A stretch of DNA of 64,000 bases from Heligmosomoides polygyrus polygyrus (taxonomy: Eukaryota > Nematoda > Chromadorea > Rhabditida > Heligmosomidae). Of the stretch, positions 23,401-33,150 are shown piece by piece. The stretch lies in contig OX377202.1 in assembly GCA_947396885.1 (NCBI GenBank), positions 76,604,643 through 76,668,642 of the forward strand, in the 5' to 3' direction. Made by a program: the position numbers and the translations under genes. A model generated the notes under the pieces. It searched no databases, was not told where the DNA came from, and saw only the letters and a program-made list of their open reading frames with translations. Each line of letters begins with the position of its first letter. Positions within the stretch are counted from its first letter, which is position 1.

Positions 23401-24734
23401 AGCACTCGGATTGGACCTGAAAAGCCCTTCGGTGTGCTCCTATGAAGCGGCCCACCTACCAACTGCGCCGCCGAGGCACATCTCGTTGGGTGTCGTAGGG
23501 GTTGATGATAGTTGCGCGCACGCTTTCAGACCTCCCTTTCAGGTCTTTAAAGAAGCCTTCAACAAAAACTAACTGTGGTTCTAGACTCCACATACAGGGC
23601 CCTGCATCCTACCAAAATAGCATCGCAAAAGCTCGCCATGAGCTGGGAACCTATCCTTGTTGCTTCAACCACAGCATTTCAAAGCCTTGAACAGGTTATA
23701 GATGCGAAAACTGGGCTTGTTAACCAAATGTTTGCAGTGCTCTGGAAAACATAGATCACTCGTTATATTATAGCCCAAGTCACGAACTTTGTTAGCCTTC
23801 TTTAGAGGCTGACCATTGATTCGATACGTCGGTGTTTGGGTGCGATATTTAGATCCGATCATTAGAAAGTGCTATTTTTCAGCAGCAAGCGGCAGCTCCC
23901 ATCTTTCTGCCCAAGAACTAATGACATCTATTGCCGTCTAAAGAGATATTAAGTCTTCAAAATCGTCTATTCCTCTGTTGATTTTCACAGTTGTTCGATG
24001 GATTGCAAGAGTATCCAGTTTGGCGCGAAATTTTATATAATACAGACGTTGATCGCTTAACTGCCTAAAAGCTGCTCCAGTTCACCTGAAACGCACTTCT
24101 GAGCACGACATTTGTAGGTTCAGCTCAAGCGTTTGAATTCCTATCCATTACATCTTCAAGTGTGTGTGGTCCCCAGTTTGTAGTTTCCTTTTCTGCCTGA
24201 GCAGGCTAGCAGACCTCTACAACCGCTTTTCGATTCTCCGTTCACCACAATATGAACTCAGTGCTAAATTTCAATGACTTAAAACCTTGTTCCACAAGAC
24301 AGGAGTTTCAAGTTACAGAAGTCACATTTTCAATCAATGTATATTCCATCCCCTTTGTGACTGCATCGTGGAAATTTCAGGTCTTTTTCAATTTTCAAAG
24401 GAAAAGCACCGTCGGATGGTCGATTGGCAATGTGCTGCTCGACTTCACCGGAGGAACACTGGACATTCTGCAGATGGTTCTTCAGTGCTTCAATGTTGCC
24501 GACTGGGTAACCTTCTACGGGAACCCCGTTAAATTCGGTCTTGGCCTCGTCTCCATGTTCTTCGACATAATCTTCATGATACAGCACTATGTGCTGTACA
24601 GAGGAGTTCAGGTCGTTCATGCCGAATACGAGGGCGTAGAAAACCCCATAGCACCACAGTCATCGCCACCTCCACCAAGTCATGGAAGCATAAATCCGCC
24701 TGAGGAGCCGATATTAGACGATGTCCAGTTCTAG
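14493..24734 (+). CDS. ctns-1: Cystinosin, lysosomal cystine/H+ exporter
   Basis: Seven exons: 14493-14626, 17492-17689, 20809-20949, 21010-21109, 21183-21302, 21358-21528 and 24381-24734. All have GT/AG borders and matching phases, giving 405 aa (human cystinosin 367). Cystinosin exports cystine from the lysosome, driven by protons. Exon 1 encodes a signal peptide, and exons 1-3 a lumenal domain with N-x-S/T sites. Exon 3 has the first PQ-loop (SFYPQ), exon 4 GLNFDF, exon 6 the second PQ motif (KYLPQ), exon 7 VLLDFTGG and MFFDIIFMIQH. The acidic residues needed for transport are therefore kept. The C-tail has YEGV, a possible Yxx-phi lysosomal sorting signal where human has GYDQL. Introns 1, 2 and 6 are 2.9, 3.1 and 2.9 kb and full of transposons. 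No lesion was seen. Confidence 0.93.
15220..15500 (+). repeat. Rep-A copy in ctns-1 intron 1
   Basis: It runs from GGATAAAGGGCAGCGTTACTC through CATTCTACTTCTGTG, GATTTGAATGCGTATTTGG and GGTGAGCCGATGAACAA to GGTTGGTCTGCGGGTGGG. This is one of the better preserved 5' halves. Confidence 0.75.
15906..15951. repeat. 20-bp-stem hairpin 3' of the GIY-YIG fragment
   Basis: GCGAATGAAACATACTGCCC, a 6-nt loop (TCGACC), then GGGCAGTATGTTTCGTTCGC. There is one T/G mismatch in the 20-bp stem. Confidence 0.85.
16030..16091 (+). repeat. Three-way-junction fold, degenerate hammerhead-like
   Basis: An outer stem ACCCGACC/GGTCGGGT encloses a hairpin TCCGAC-TTTAG-GTCGGA and a second hairpin CCAGCG/CGCTTGG with one bulge. 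GGAAAC and a GTC triplet sit where a hammerhead's GAAA and cleavage site would be. The CUGANGA box is not conserved: the nearest match is CCGACTA, with U4 and G8 changed. At best it is a decayed ribozyme. Confidence 0.3.
18670..18905 (+). repeat. Rep-A copy in ctns-1 intron 2
   Basis: Contains GATGCCCAATGCATTCTACTTC, TTTTGAATGCGTACTTCG, GACCAACCAGTGAACAAAGC and GGATGGAAAGCTTGGTTGG in the Rep-A order. Confidence 0.7.
19030..19215 (+). repeat. Rep-A copy in ctns-1 intron 2 (5'-truncated)
   Basis: Contains CTGAATGAGCATTTGGCC, TAGTCGAGGAACAAGTCAG, CCTTCCCAGAGAAGTCTGG and GGTTGGACGGGAAACCCG. It ends in a poly-C run at about 19240-19251. Confidence 0.65.
19407..20655 (-). mobile_element. mariner element (1249 bp) with broken transposase
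   Basis: The ends TTAGGTTGTCGGATTATAAATG and TTAGGTTGTCGGATTGTAAATG (inverted) are flanked by TA on both sides. The transposase is read on the minus strand. An N-terminal helix-turn-helix part lies at about 20480-20260, with RWFQRFRDGDESLEDE. A frameshift near 20240 leads into SDEKWIQYY (first Asp), LHDNGCSHAA (second Asp) and PRDLAPSDY (third Asp), the D,D34D arrangement of mariner. At least one frameshift makes it inactive. The size is normal for a full-length mariner. It sits in ctns-1 intron 2, antisense to the gene. Confidence 0.9.
22184..23665. mobile_element. Second foldback pair with tRNA-like promoters, ctns-1 intron 6
   Basis: Arms 22184-22594 and 23229-23665 are inverted copies with a spacer of about 630 bp. 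Matching landmarks are GGTTCCCAACTCATGG against CCATGAGCTGGGAACC at the outer ends and ACTATGCATATCTGTACC against GGTACGGATATGCATAGT at the inner ends. Both arms carry a tRNA-like motif pointing inwards. The architecture, though not the arm sequence, repeats that of 2508-3880. No transposase is seen. Confidence 0.7.
22350..22435 (+). promoter_or_regulatory. tRNA-like motif in the left arm
   Basis: CTCGGTGGCGCAGCCAGTAA is A-box-like and GAGTTCTAGTCCGAG is a degenerate B box. The inverted counterpart is at about 23400-23485. It is probably a tRNA-derived SINE head. Confidence 0.4.
23670..24060 (-). mobile_element. CR1-like non-LTR retrotransposon fragment
   Basis: On the minus strand the region just after the reverse transcriptase palm is readable: ISSWAERWELPLAAEK, then NKVRDLGYNITSDLCF and NLFKALK. 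These match the WxxxWxLPFN and VKDLGV blocks of CR1/T1-type LINEs. Stops and the missing catalytic part make it a dead fragment in ctns-1 intron 6. Confidence 0.7.
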
Positions 24735-24793
24735 GAGAACTCCTTGTCATGTTCATATGTTCATTCATTGTACGAAGTTGTTACCACCTCATA

Positions 24794-24801
24794 TTTATAA
24801 A
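24794..24801. terminator. Palindromic TTTATAAA between convergent stops, candidate shared poly(A) signal
   Basis: The ctns-1 stop (24732-24734, +) and pch-2 stop (24871-24873, -) are 136 bp apart. No AATAAA was seen between them. TTTATAAA gives the TATAAA variant on both strands, so both messages could use it; their 3' ends must lie close together or overlap. Confidence 0.4.
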
Positions 24802-24870
24802 CCTGTGAATCAATGGCTTAAGATCTCAGTGGTTCACATGCAGCACAGTGCTTCGAGAAAGGAAGAGGAG

Positions 24871-27800
24871 TTATCGGCATAAGTCAGCCTTCTCCACAAT
24901 TGCTTCTCTGAACAGTGACAGACACGTGGGAAGCGAGACTGCGTCCTGAAAGCATCCCTTCATAGCTGACATCTCACTCCACAATTGAGTCGCGTACCTC
25001 ATCTGCCTTAGACCACGCTAGCGCTGGGACTTGTCGTATGGAGCGCCCACTTATGCCTTGAGCCAGCTTGGCCAGCTCCAGAAGCTCGTGTCCTGCGGAG
25101 CACTGGCCATCACCATCTCTGAGTTCTCTTATGGAAGGGATTCTCTCTCCACTCACAACCACACCGATCTGCAAATTCAAAATGAACGGATCTATTACGG
25201 AAAAGGATAAGAGTCAGATCCTATAATACCTTTGCAAAGTCAAAAAAATATGAATGGGTGACTACAACAAAGTAACACCGAAAAACGGTCGCTATTAGAT
25301 TTTTGCGAGGAATTAGCTAAGGATGAGAAAACATGTCCTTTAAATCTTTAGTATCTCCGGCACTTAAAGGAAGGAAGGAAAAAAGATATTGTCATAGTCC
25401 TTTAAACGGTACTCAAAATTTTCCTCATTTTCCGCATGCAGTCAGAGGAGGTGCTCGCTTAGGTCGGCACCCGATTTCAGATTTTCGGTTCGGATTTCCT
25501 GCCCAGGGCAATCAAATCTTCCATCACTCTGGGATCGGTGGATTGTTACCAGACTAAGAAGGATGAAACAATGATTGTTCATTGGCCGGCCACCACAAGT
25601 ATAAGCGAAATACGCATTCAAGTTGCCTCCACGCTATGCAGCACATGAATGCATGGCGCACCCCAAGAAGGACTACTTAACGTATCCCTTGTCATTTATT
25701 GGGCTAAACAACGACGTTATGTACCCAGTCCACTAATAGTTCAGTATTACTTGTCCTGTAGAAGTTTGGAACCAATTCAGCGACCAGCGGCCGGATTCAT
25801 CAACGACTTAGCAGCGGAAATCCTTGATAGCGCGACTCATCGAGCGGTACGGTTAAACATTTCACCATGATAAGCCGCGCTATCAGTGATTTCAGATGTA
25901 TTTTCTCCGTTAAATTGCTGTATGTCGTCGAGGGTATCTGGCCCTAGGAAGGAATTGAACGACTGATTGGCCTACGCTGGACTAGCTTGATCAGCGCCCC
26001 AGCTCAAGCATTCGTCTCCTCTGACTCGCTATTATGCTCCAGGTGGGCATGTATTTTCATGTATATCAGTTCCTACTAAAGCAATAACGACAAAATGACA
26101 GGCAACAGAGAACGAATCCATGAAAATGGTACAGGATAAGGGTAAAGATTAGTGTTAAACTATTCCTCTGTGGGATGCGCCACTCACTTAGCGCAATATC
26201 GTCGAAGCAGTTGGCATGCGCATTTGGCCTGTACAAAACTATGGTGGCCAATCAATGTCTTCTTTTTCGCAAACAAGTTCGCGACCAATTCGCGGATCAA
26301 CAGTGAACGGAAAGACTGGTTTTCATGGGCAAGACGAGAGAAACTTAGCTCCATTCGAGCTGCACGAGGAAGGCGTCGGCTACTATGAGTGGAATAAACA
26401 TACTGTAGGAATTACCTCCTTTGAATCTTTGACACTATCAAAATTTGCTAATTGTGAACTCATACCCTACTTTTACTACGCAAATCTAGCATCTATCCTA
26501 ATGGGTGGCACCTTATTAAACCTGTTCGTCACCGGCGGCAAAAATTGAAATCCAATTAGTAAAGTGATACCTAACGTACTAACCCTGATCAACTCCTCGA
26601 TGCATTTAGCAAGTATTGAGTACAATGCATTGGCTGAAGGTTGTCCCACGTGCTTCACCACGTCGGCTCGATCGAGCAGTGCACGATCAAGGCAGTCTTC
26701 CATGTTAGACGTGCAGAGAACAATGACGTTTGCTCTTCTGAAGATCCCAAACATAACCGATTAACTAACAACTCAAAGCAATGAAGACCAACCGTCTGAT
26801 CCTGTCGATCTGTGTGAGCAAGGCATTTACAGCACGAATAGAGTCAGCTGGATCTCCCCGACTGGTCGAAGCATCGCGCGACATCCCTAAGGATTCCACC
26901 TGAACAACAACAACGACATTGAGGAATCTTCTTCAAGTGGAACGCTCGCTACCTCATCAATCAGCACGAACACCATACACCTTCCATCCTCAGCCAACTC
27001 GTCAATCTGGTCGAACATCTTCAACACGAGCTTACCGCTCTAAAATGTCCGAGCGGTCTTTATTCTTTCGCTATTATAACAATCGTAGGTTATAATATTG
27101 AATATGCAGAGATTGGGCTGGAAGAAAGAACGCCACATGCCACACCTACAGATCTCTCCCCTTAATTTGATCGATTCAGCTTTTTAAGTCGGATAGTTCC
27201 GTCTAAAATAATTCTGAAGTAGAGTAGACCTCACCTCAGAAAACCACTTGGAGAATAAGCTGTGGCTGTTGATCTCCACCATGACCGAACTCGAAAAACG
27301 CGAGTTGAGTCGAATGGAGAGGTGCTGGGCGATTCCACGACAAAGAGACGTTTTCCCGGTGCCAGGAGGACCTAGAGCTCAGGAGAAATCGTATCCGCTT
27401 CGTGCACTGCTAGCACAAAAGCGACCAACCCAGAAGAATGATAAGACGATTGACGTTGATAATCTTCATGTCAGCTCCTCTGTCTGAGAGCTGTATTAAT
27501 GCATGAACGTAAGACATCAGCTAGAAGTACAACAGCTACATCACTTGTTTACGCCATCACGAATACAATGCAGCAACACACCTCATTTTTCAGGTCGGAG
27601 TCGTATACCAGATTCTCCCACAAGTTTTCGAATTCACTGCACGGCAGCTGCCACAGTAGTGAGCCGATGGCGCTCTCCCCAGAGTTATCATCAACTTAAT
27701 TCACACACCATTATGAGATGAAATGTTTGTTAATGCAGCGTATTCAACAGAAACGAATTCTTTGCGTACGCCATGCAGTTCATTTAAAGGTGTTTTGCGC

Positions 27801-29379
27801 AGCCAAAAGTTCATTTGGTAGGCTTCACGCTAAACCTTCAGGCTCAAGAAGATTCATGACAGATTAAACTTTATCAATATTATCATGATCACGATGTTTC
27901 ACAATACAATTTTTGGTGAACTGGACCGGCTGCGAAAAAAATGTCCTGTAGAGTGCCCAGAAATTCCACAGTACACGAATGATTGCAAAATTACGAAGCC
28001 AAAGCCCACATAACGTAATAAACTAGAATTTAAAAACGGATTTGTTTATAGAACCGACCGAGGACACCTTTGAACTGTGGAAGACGAGCTCAAACTAATG
28101 GACTTTGAAAACGAGCGCCGATGAACCCTTTCGAACAACTTGTATCCGGTGCCAGTTCAACACATGACAAAAATTGGTCTTCAGTGGGACTAGTGCAGGA
28201 TGGATTTAGTGGAAAAACGGATTAGATTCACTCCTAACTCTCCTAAAGACAAAATCAATATGACTGCATACATATTAATACATATCAGATTAGGTTATCA
28301 ATAAGGATAGCCCAACCCTCATCGACTTCTCCCCTCATAACCTCTAATGTGCCTAAATGTGGAGTAATTAATAATGAACATACCTGACAAGCACTGATTC
28401 ATTGCGCCGTCGCTGTTCAGACGGTAAAAGTGCACGTTGTGCTCATCAAGTTTCACGTCTACCAGCAAAGTCGTTAACGGTAAGGCATCGGGAAAATTGG
28501 TGCACCCGATAACTACTCCAAGAATGAAGTCTGAAAAAGTCACTTCTCATCCCAAGGCATTAAGTGGTAAGGAAAAAGCCAACCTGATAGCGAATCGCTG
28601 TTGTCGTCTCCACTGCCGGAGGTCTCGAGCTTGCTCGGAACCCAGTTCCGCAGGTTGTTCTGATTCCGTATGAGCGTTTCCAGCTCAGCGATTCTTCCCT
28701 CCACATGCGACTTTGCTCTGAGATATCGTAGGTAGATGGACCTTTACACTGACAATGAAACGGATTTCAAAATGAAAGGACACGAAAACCAAACAATTGT
28801 ACGATTCCTCGATTTAACGTCTAAAACCTGCTGCTCGCAAAAACAACCTCAAACGATTTTTGAAGAAATAATCAAGCCTCCATCTCTCTACTGCATCCAA
28901 TCGCACTACCACCGTGTTCGCACCGGTTATTGGAATCGACGGTGCTGTTTTGAGCAAACAGGTTTGCAAATCAACCCAACGCGGTGGAAGTCTAGCCGGG
29001 GGAGATCACCTTATACTCCCGTAAAAATCAGTAAACGCTCTCACGCCTTCACATCAGTACGCTCCCTCTTGTCACCTGAAGTCCTTCCTTGGATTCGGTG
29101 GTAGGCAGAGTAGTTCGAATTTGTTCCAGGTTTTGTTTCATTCAGTAGCGTTTTTCCGCCATTCCCTCTCGACTAGGAATACTATTCTAAGCACCCATCT
29201 GGGCAATTATCGGGACTAGAAAACACGATATCAGCGTGATATCACTTTATGTTGGTTATTTGTTCCTACCATAATTTTTATGAGAATATCAGCTAGACCT
29301 CGACTAGATTTACACCCGTAATCAAAACAGAAGCTCACATTCCCTTCCGAAGGTGGACTTCCACGTGTGGTTTGAACAT
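24871..29379 (-). CDS. pch-2: TRIP13/PCH2 AAA+ ATPase, HORMA-domain remodeller
   Basis: Eleven exons in transcript order: 29379-29339, 28717-28584, 28530-28384, 27694-27582, 27520-27430, 27371-27235, 27039-26953, 26899-26793, 26737-26584, 25168-24998 and 24945-24871. All phases match, giving 418 aa (human TRIP13 432). PCH2 unfolds HORMA proteins such as MAD2 and meiotic HORMADs, acting in the spindle checkpoint and meiotic synapsis. The start [13 protein letters not shown] matches the family HVEVH start. The body has [13 protein letters not shown], Walker [23 protein letters not shown], Walker B MVFVLIDE, sensor CTSN, and LDRADV/VGQPSA. The C-terminal lid has [13 protein letters not shown]. 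No catalytic residue is lost. The first acceptor and short N-terminal exons are the least certain part. It converges on ctns-1. Confidence 0.92.
25440..25670 (-). repeat. Rep-A copy in pch-2 intron
   Basis: Inverted Rep-A blocks: CGGTTCGGATTTCCTGCCC, GGCCGGCCACCACAAGT and ATACGCATTCAAGTTGCCTCC. It lies in the 1.4-kb intron before the penultimate pch-2 exon. Confidence 0.7.
25785..25885. repeat. Partial palindromic MITE (GGCCGGATTCATCAAC family)
   Basis: Starts with GGCCGGATTCATCAACGAC, the end of the complete palindromic MITE at 40461-40603. The interior has GATAGCGCGACTCATC and an inverted TAAGCCGCGCTATCAGTGA. The right end is missing. Confidence 0.5.
26140..26310 (+). repeat. Rep-A copy (diverged) in pch-2 intron
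   Basis: Contains GTGGGATGCGCCACTCACTTAG, GCATGCGCATTTGGCC, GGTGGCCAATCAATGTC and ACCAATTCGCGGATC in Rep-A order. Confidence 0.6.
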
Positions 29380-30003
29380 CTTCGCCTCTTTACACCTCAG
29401 CAACGACGAACATCCGTTGAGGGAGCAGTTCTGCACCGCAGTTGTCGAGAGGTTGATCTCGTCGGGGATCATGGTGCACGGCTTCTGAAAAGAGGCTTTA
29501 CAGACCCTCGCACATCTGATGGACTGAGATGAATCACATCGAAGGCAGTTAGCCAAACTGGGAGCCACACGGCGTTTGAATAATGATGTCTCGCGCCTCG
29601 TGCGGCACTCGCTGTGGAGCGCAGCAGCTACGAGTTCTCTCCTAATTTTCGTTGCAGCAGAAGAGTGTAACAGAACTTGAAGCGAGGCAAGCTGAAGGAG
29701 ATCCCAGGGTCTGTAAATGTGTTGAGGAGGCTGTACTGATGCTTAACACAGGTTATCAGATGTGGAGGATAATTCTGCGTGCTACGTTGCTGTGTGGGGG
29801 TAGATAAACCGCGCTCGGGTTCGGCAAAAAGACGTGATCTGAGCGAGAGTTAAGGTCTATAACTCGCCGGTTTGGTGTAGGAGACGTCCTGCGCCTGCCT
29901 TTGGAGAGGTGGGCTGGGGGCGACAGAGCTGAGGCGCAAAGTAAGAGGCCAAGGGCCAGATTCATCAGCGATAGCGCCGGTATCATCTCACGGCGGATTC
30001 ACC
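29380..30003. other. Upstream region of pch-2; one MITE end
   Basis: No trans-splice acceptor as clear as that of ctns-1 was seen before the pch-2 ATG. At 29945-30003 GGGCCAGATTCATCAGCGATAG and a nearby GGCGGATTCACC resemble a short or decayed copy of the palindromic MITE family. Otherwise nothing is recognised. Confidence 0.4.
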
Positions 30004-30004
30004 A

Positions 30005-30520
30005 TATAGGCCTATGTAGTTGATAGGGATCGACATTCGTTGTAGGACCGCGAAGGCGACAATAACATTCCAGAGACTCAAACTACTGTGGACGTCGTCC
30101 TCTATTTCAAATAACGTGAAGCTGCATTTGTATTCGTCGATAGTCGTCCCAACTGCAATGTACGCTGGCGAAACATGGAAGACGTCAACTAGCATCATCA
30201 GACGGGTCAGCGCGTTTCATTGCAAACGAAGAAGTATTGCGGCGCTGTCGCTCAAGTTGCCTCTACGAAACCGTTACGCAAGTCGATTCCGCCTGGCCGA
30301 ACACATCCTGCGTATGCCGAAGCACCACCTGCCGAGATCAGCCATGCAATGGACTCCGCCAGGAAAACGAACCAGAGAAACACGTGGCGTCGCACGCTCA
30401 TGAATGGCCTGAAAGTTATGAATATTTCTAAGCAGGAGTGCGAAGAAATAGCCTAAGACAGGCAGCGGTGGAGAGTTCGTCGCCCTATACGCTCAACGGC
30501 ACGGGAGGAACTAAGTACTA
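30005..30520 (+). mobile_element. LINE fragment, C-terminal domain of an endonuclease/reverse-transcriptase element
   Basis: A frame-shifted reading shows the region that follows the reverse transcriptase in many invertebrate LINEs: SISNNVKLHLYSSIV with PTAMYAGETWKTS, then RLAEHILRMPKHHLPRSAMQ and, after a frame change, NTWRR. The palm domain is absent. The fragment stops where the gypsy LTR begins at 30528, so the LTR element probably inserted into it. Confidence 0.7.
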
Positions 30521-30527
30521 AGTAAGT

Positions 30528-30684
30528 TGTTAGGGGGCGTAAGGGATGAGCGGGAGAATGAGAATATACTGTCCTTCTACTATATAAGTGATGGGGATGA
30601 CAATGACATTTGGGGGGGGGGACGTATATAAGGCCTTGTTTCGGTAGAAATAAATATTCATACCCTGTCTTGAGACAGCCTAAC
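30528..30684 (+). repeat. gypsy 5' LTR
   Basis: Begins TGTTAGGGGGCG and ends GACAGCCTAAC just before the primer-binding site. Matching parts in the LTR at 60809 are GGAGAATGAGAATATA, CTACTATATAAGTGAT, GTATATAAGG and CTTGTTTCGGTAG. A TATATAAGG box lies inside. Confidence 0.75.
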
Positions 30685-32600
30685 TGGCGATGAGGACGAA
30701 GAAGCACCGTCGAGGGACCACGAAAGCAGCAGTGTCTTCGAGGGACCAGCCAAGAAAACACGACGATGGATCCGGCAGCTGAAGAGAGGAGGCCCGGAGC
30801 GGTGGAGCAAATGACCGCAAGCCGCCGTCAGCCTGGTGGACCCGGGGGCGAGAACTTATCGCGGGCGCACTACCGGTCCATATGTACCAGGGACGGCATG
30901 GCGAACATGGTGGAGGTGGTTCGCCAACTTCTTGACCCTGAAGAAGGTATCAGAAGAGAAAGATCGGCGACTGATCTTTCTACAAGAGGTGGGTACTTCA
31001 GATTATGAGCTTCTGGAGTCCCTGATGCAGGGACGGGAGTTAGATAACGTTCCGTTAGGTGAACTTAGAGCCGCGATGGAAAGTCACTTTCAACCACGGA
31101 AGTTAGTGCTGGCGAAAAGGCTTGGACTGATGTCAAATTTTCAGAAACCAGGCCAGGCACGAAATGATTATTAGGCTTATTATCTGCGGCCTTCTGGATC
31201 TCCAGAAGGCCGCAAGTACTTGTGGTTTTGAGACTGTGAGGAACCATCGTGACGCGATAGTCACCATGGTTTTCATTGGCGGTCTGCAGTCGTTAGAGAT
31301 AAGTAAGCGCCTGTTAGAAAAGGAGGAATTGTCCTCCAAAGAGGCTCTAGAACAGGATGAGGTATTGAAACGCGTCGGTGGCGACGCGCAACGCGCCACA
31401 TCTTAAGGAAGGCCCGCATGTAGTAGGAGTGGGTCAGTGAAGTCAAGTGAAGGGCAGTTGTATCCGACAGGGAGTCAGGCAACCGCAGTTAGGAAGTCAG
31501 GACAGGAAACCAGGTAGAAGGCTAACTGGGGACAAACCAAAATGCAGGGTCTGTGGGTTGCCGCGACACTTTGCATACGAGTGCCCAAAGAAAGAAATGG
31601 CATATTGCAAAGTGTGGAAAAGAGGACGTGCCGAAATAAGTAGTCCTAAGAGTTCTCGCCAAGTCCACTGGTGTAAGGGGGCGGAGTGGCGTTCTACCCC
31701 CGCCCTTTAAACAGAGGCGTGGCAAATGTCTTCGTCTTCACTATCTCGTAAGGCGGTCACTGTACTCTTGAGAAAGCCCAAGGGGTTGGGGTGGGCGGTA
31801 CAGGGGGACGAGGAGGTAGCACGCTCGACCTCGACCTCGACGCTCGAGTAAGGGGCCTATCGATAGCTCCGACAGTGAGGAGGATATGGTAAGTCAGCGT
31901 GTGAACTTAACTATACCACGCTGGAACCACCGTCGTAGAGCGCAGCGATGGAAGCCGATGAAAAGGAGGCAAGCTCGTGGAGAAGTAGGTAAGTTAAATA
32001 TCAAGCCGCCCCGAATGTTGTTAATAGATGTTAATGGTACCATTTGAGCTGGACACGGGTGCATCGATGTCCACTATAGATAAAGTGACGTGGCAGAAAT
32101 TGGGTAAACCCAAACTACTGAAGACTGATGTGGCTGCTACGGCGTACAACAACCGGAAAGGTGTTCAATGGAGATGGGGCGAAGAGGAAAAAAGTCTATC
32201 AAGCTAATGAAAAAGAAGTTAACAGCCGCGGATACACTGGCACATTATGACCCAGAGGTGCGTGTAGTATTGGCAACAGATGCATCATAGTATGGATTAG
32301 GCGCAGTGTTATATCACAAGTATAGTGATAACACTGAAAAAGTGATAGCGTATGCATCACGATTCTTGACAAAGCAGGAAAGGAACTACGCCCGGATTGA
32401 GACAGAGGCATTAGGAATTGTATATTGGGTAGAGAAATTTAAACAATTCCTGTATGGGCGTAGGTCCACGGACCACAACCGCTGGCTCGTATATTTGACA
32501 CCAAACATGGTTCGCCTGTACAGGTGCGTAAAAAGTATTGAAGCAGAAAATGACGGCTGTGGAAATAGTATTTCGCAGTAAGTTTTAAAATATTCACCTG
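30528..32600 (+). mobile_element. Ty3/gypsy retrotransposon, 5' half, internally deleted
   Basis: Order: LTR (30528-30684), primer-binding site TGGCGATGAGGAC (30685), gag (about 30766-31720, broken) with one CCHC knuckle (CRVCGLPRHFAYECPKK), then aspartic protease with FELDTGASMSTID near 32045, and then directly RNase H (ATDAS, GLGAVLYH, YASRFLTKQERNYARIETEAL). The whole reverse-transcriptase palm between protease and RNase H is missing, and several stops and frameshifts are present. The element ends within RNase H at about 32530. It is dead. Its LTR matches 60809-60988. Confidence 0.8.
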
Positions 32601-32859
32601 GGAAATATGGAAAATGATTTTGCAAACACGATAGAATAACTCGTAATCGACATTGGCTCCTTTACTGAGAATACAGGAACGAAAACGACGGAAAAATTCA
32701 TGAGCACGCGCCGCAAGTACTCGCTTGGATTTCGTTCCGTGCTTTTAACAGGGTAGCCTTCTGCGACTGGTCACTTCTGTTGAAAGTAGCCCAGACCTCA
32801 TTCTCCAAAATCGCCTAAAAAGAGTAATCCAGCGGATTCACGTTTAAGCTGTGCTCGTC

Positions 32860-33150
32860 TGAGAAAGAACGGCGGTACTCAATCACCTTTGGGGTGCGCC
32901 ACACAATCTACTTCTACGCGAGGTCGTGGAGGCTATTTGGATGCGTATTTGGCTACATAATTACTTGCGGTGGCCAAGCGATGGACAAGTCAGCGCTTTG
33001 TCTTTCCCAGGCAGGTCTGGTACCAATTCGCCAACCCCGTAGGGACGGAAGACTTGATTGGCCTGGGCGGAACTCCGAACCAGGAACCCGGTGTCGGGTG
33101 CACGCGAGTCAGCACATACTCCTGCTGCACTACACGAGCCCTTGAAGACT
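32860..33150 (+). repeat. Rep-A copy, well preserved 5' part
   Basis: Runs ACGGCGGTACTCAATCACC, GGGTGCGCCACACAATC, GGTCGTGGAGGCTATTTGG, GCGGTGGCCAAGCGATGG, TTGGCCTGGGCGGAACTCC and GTGTCGGGTGCACGCG. The 3' inverted end is lacking. It lies downstream of the last SLC22 exon found. Confidence 0.75.

Noticed and set aside
29335..29568. 77-codon minus ORF beginning MAPSLANCL
   Set aside because: Only its last part is real: the pch-2 start is the internal ATG at 29379, where the family HVEVH motif begins.
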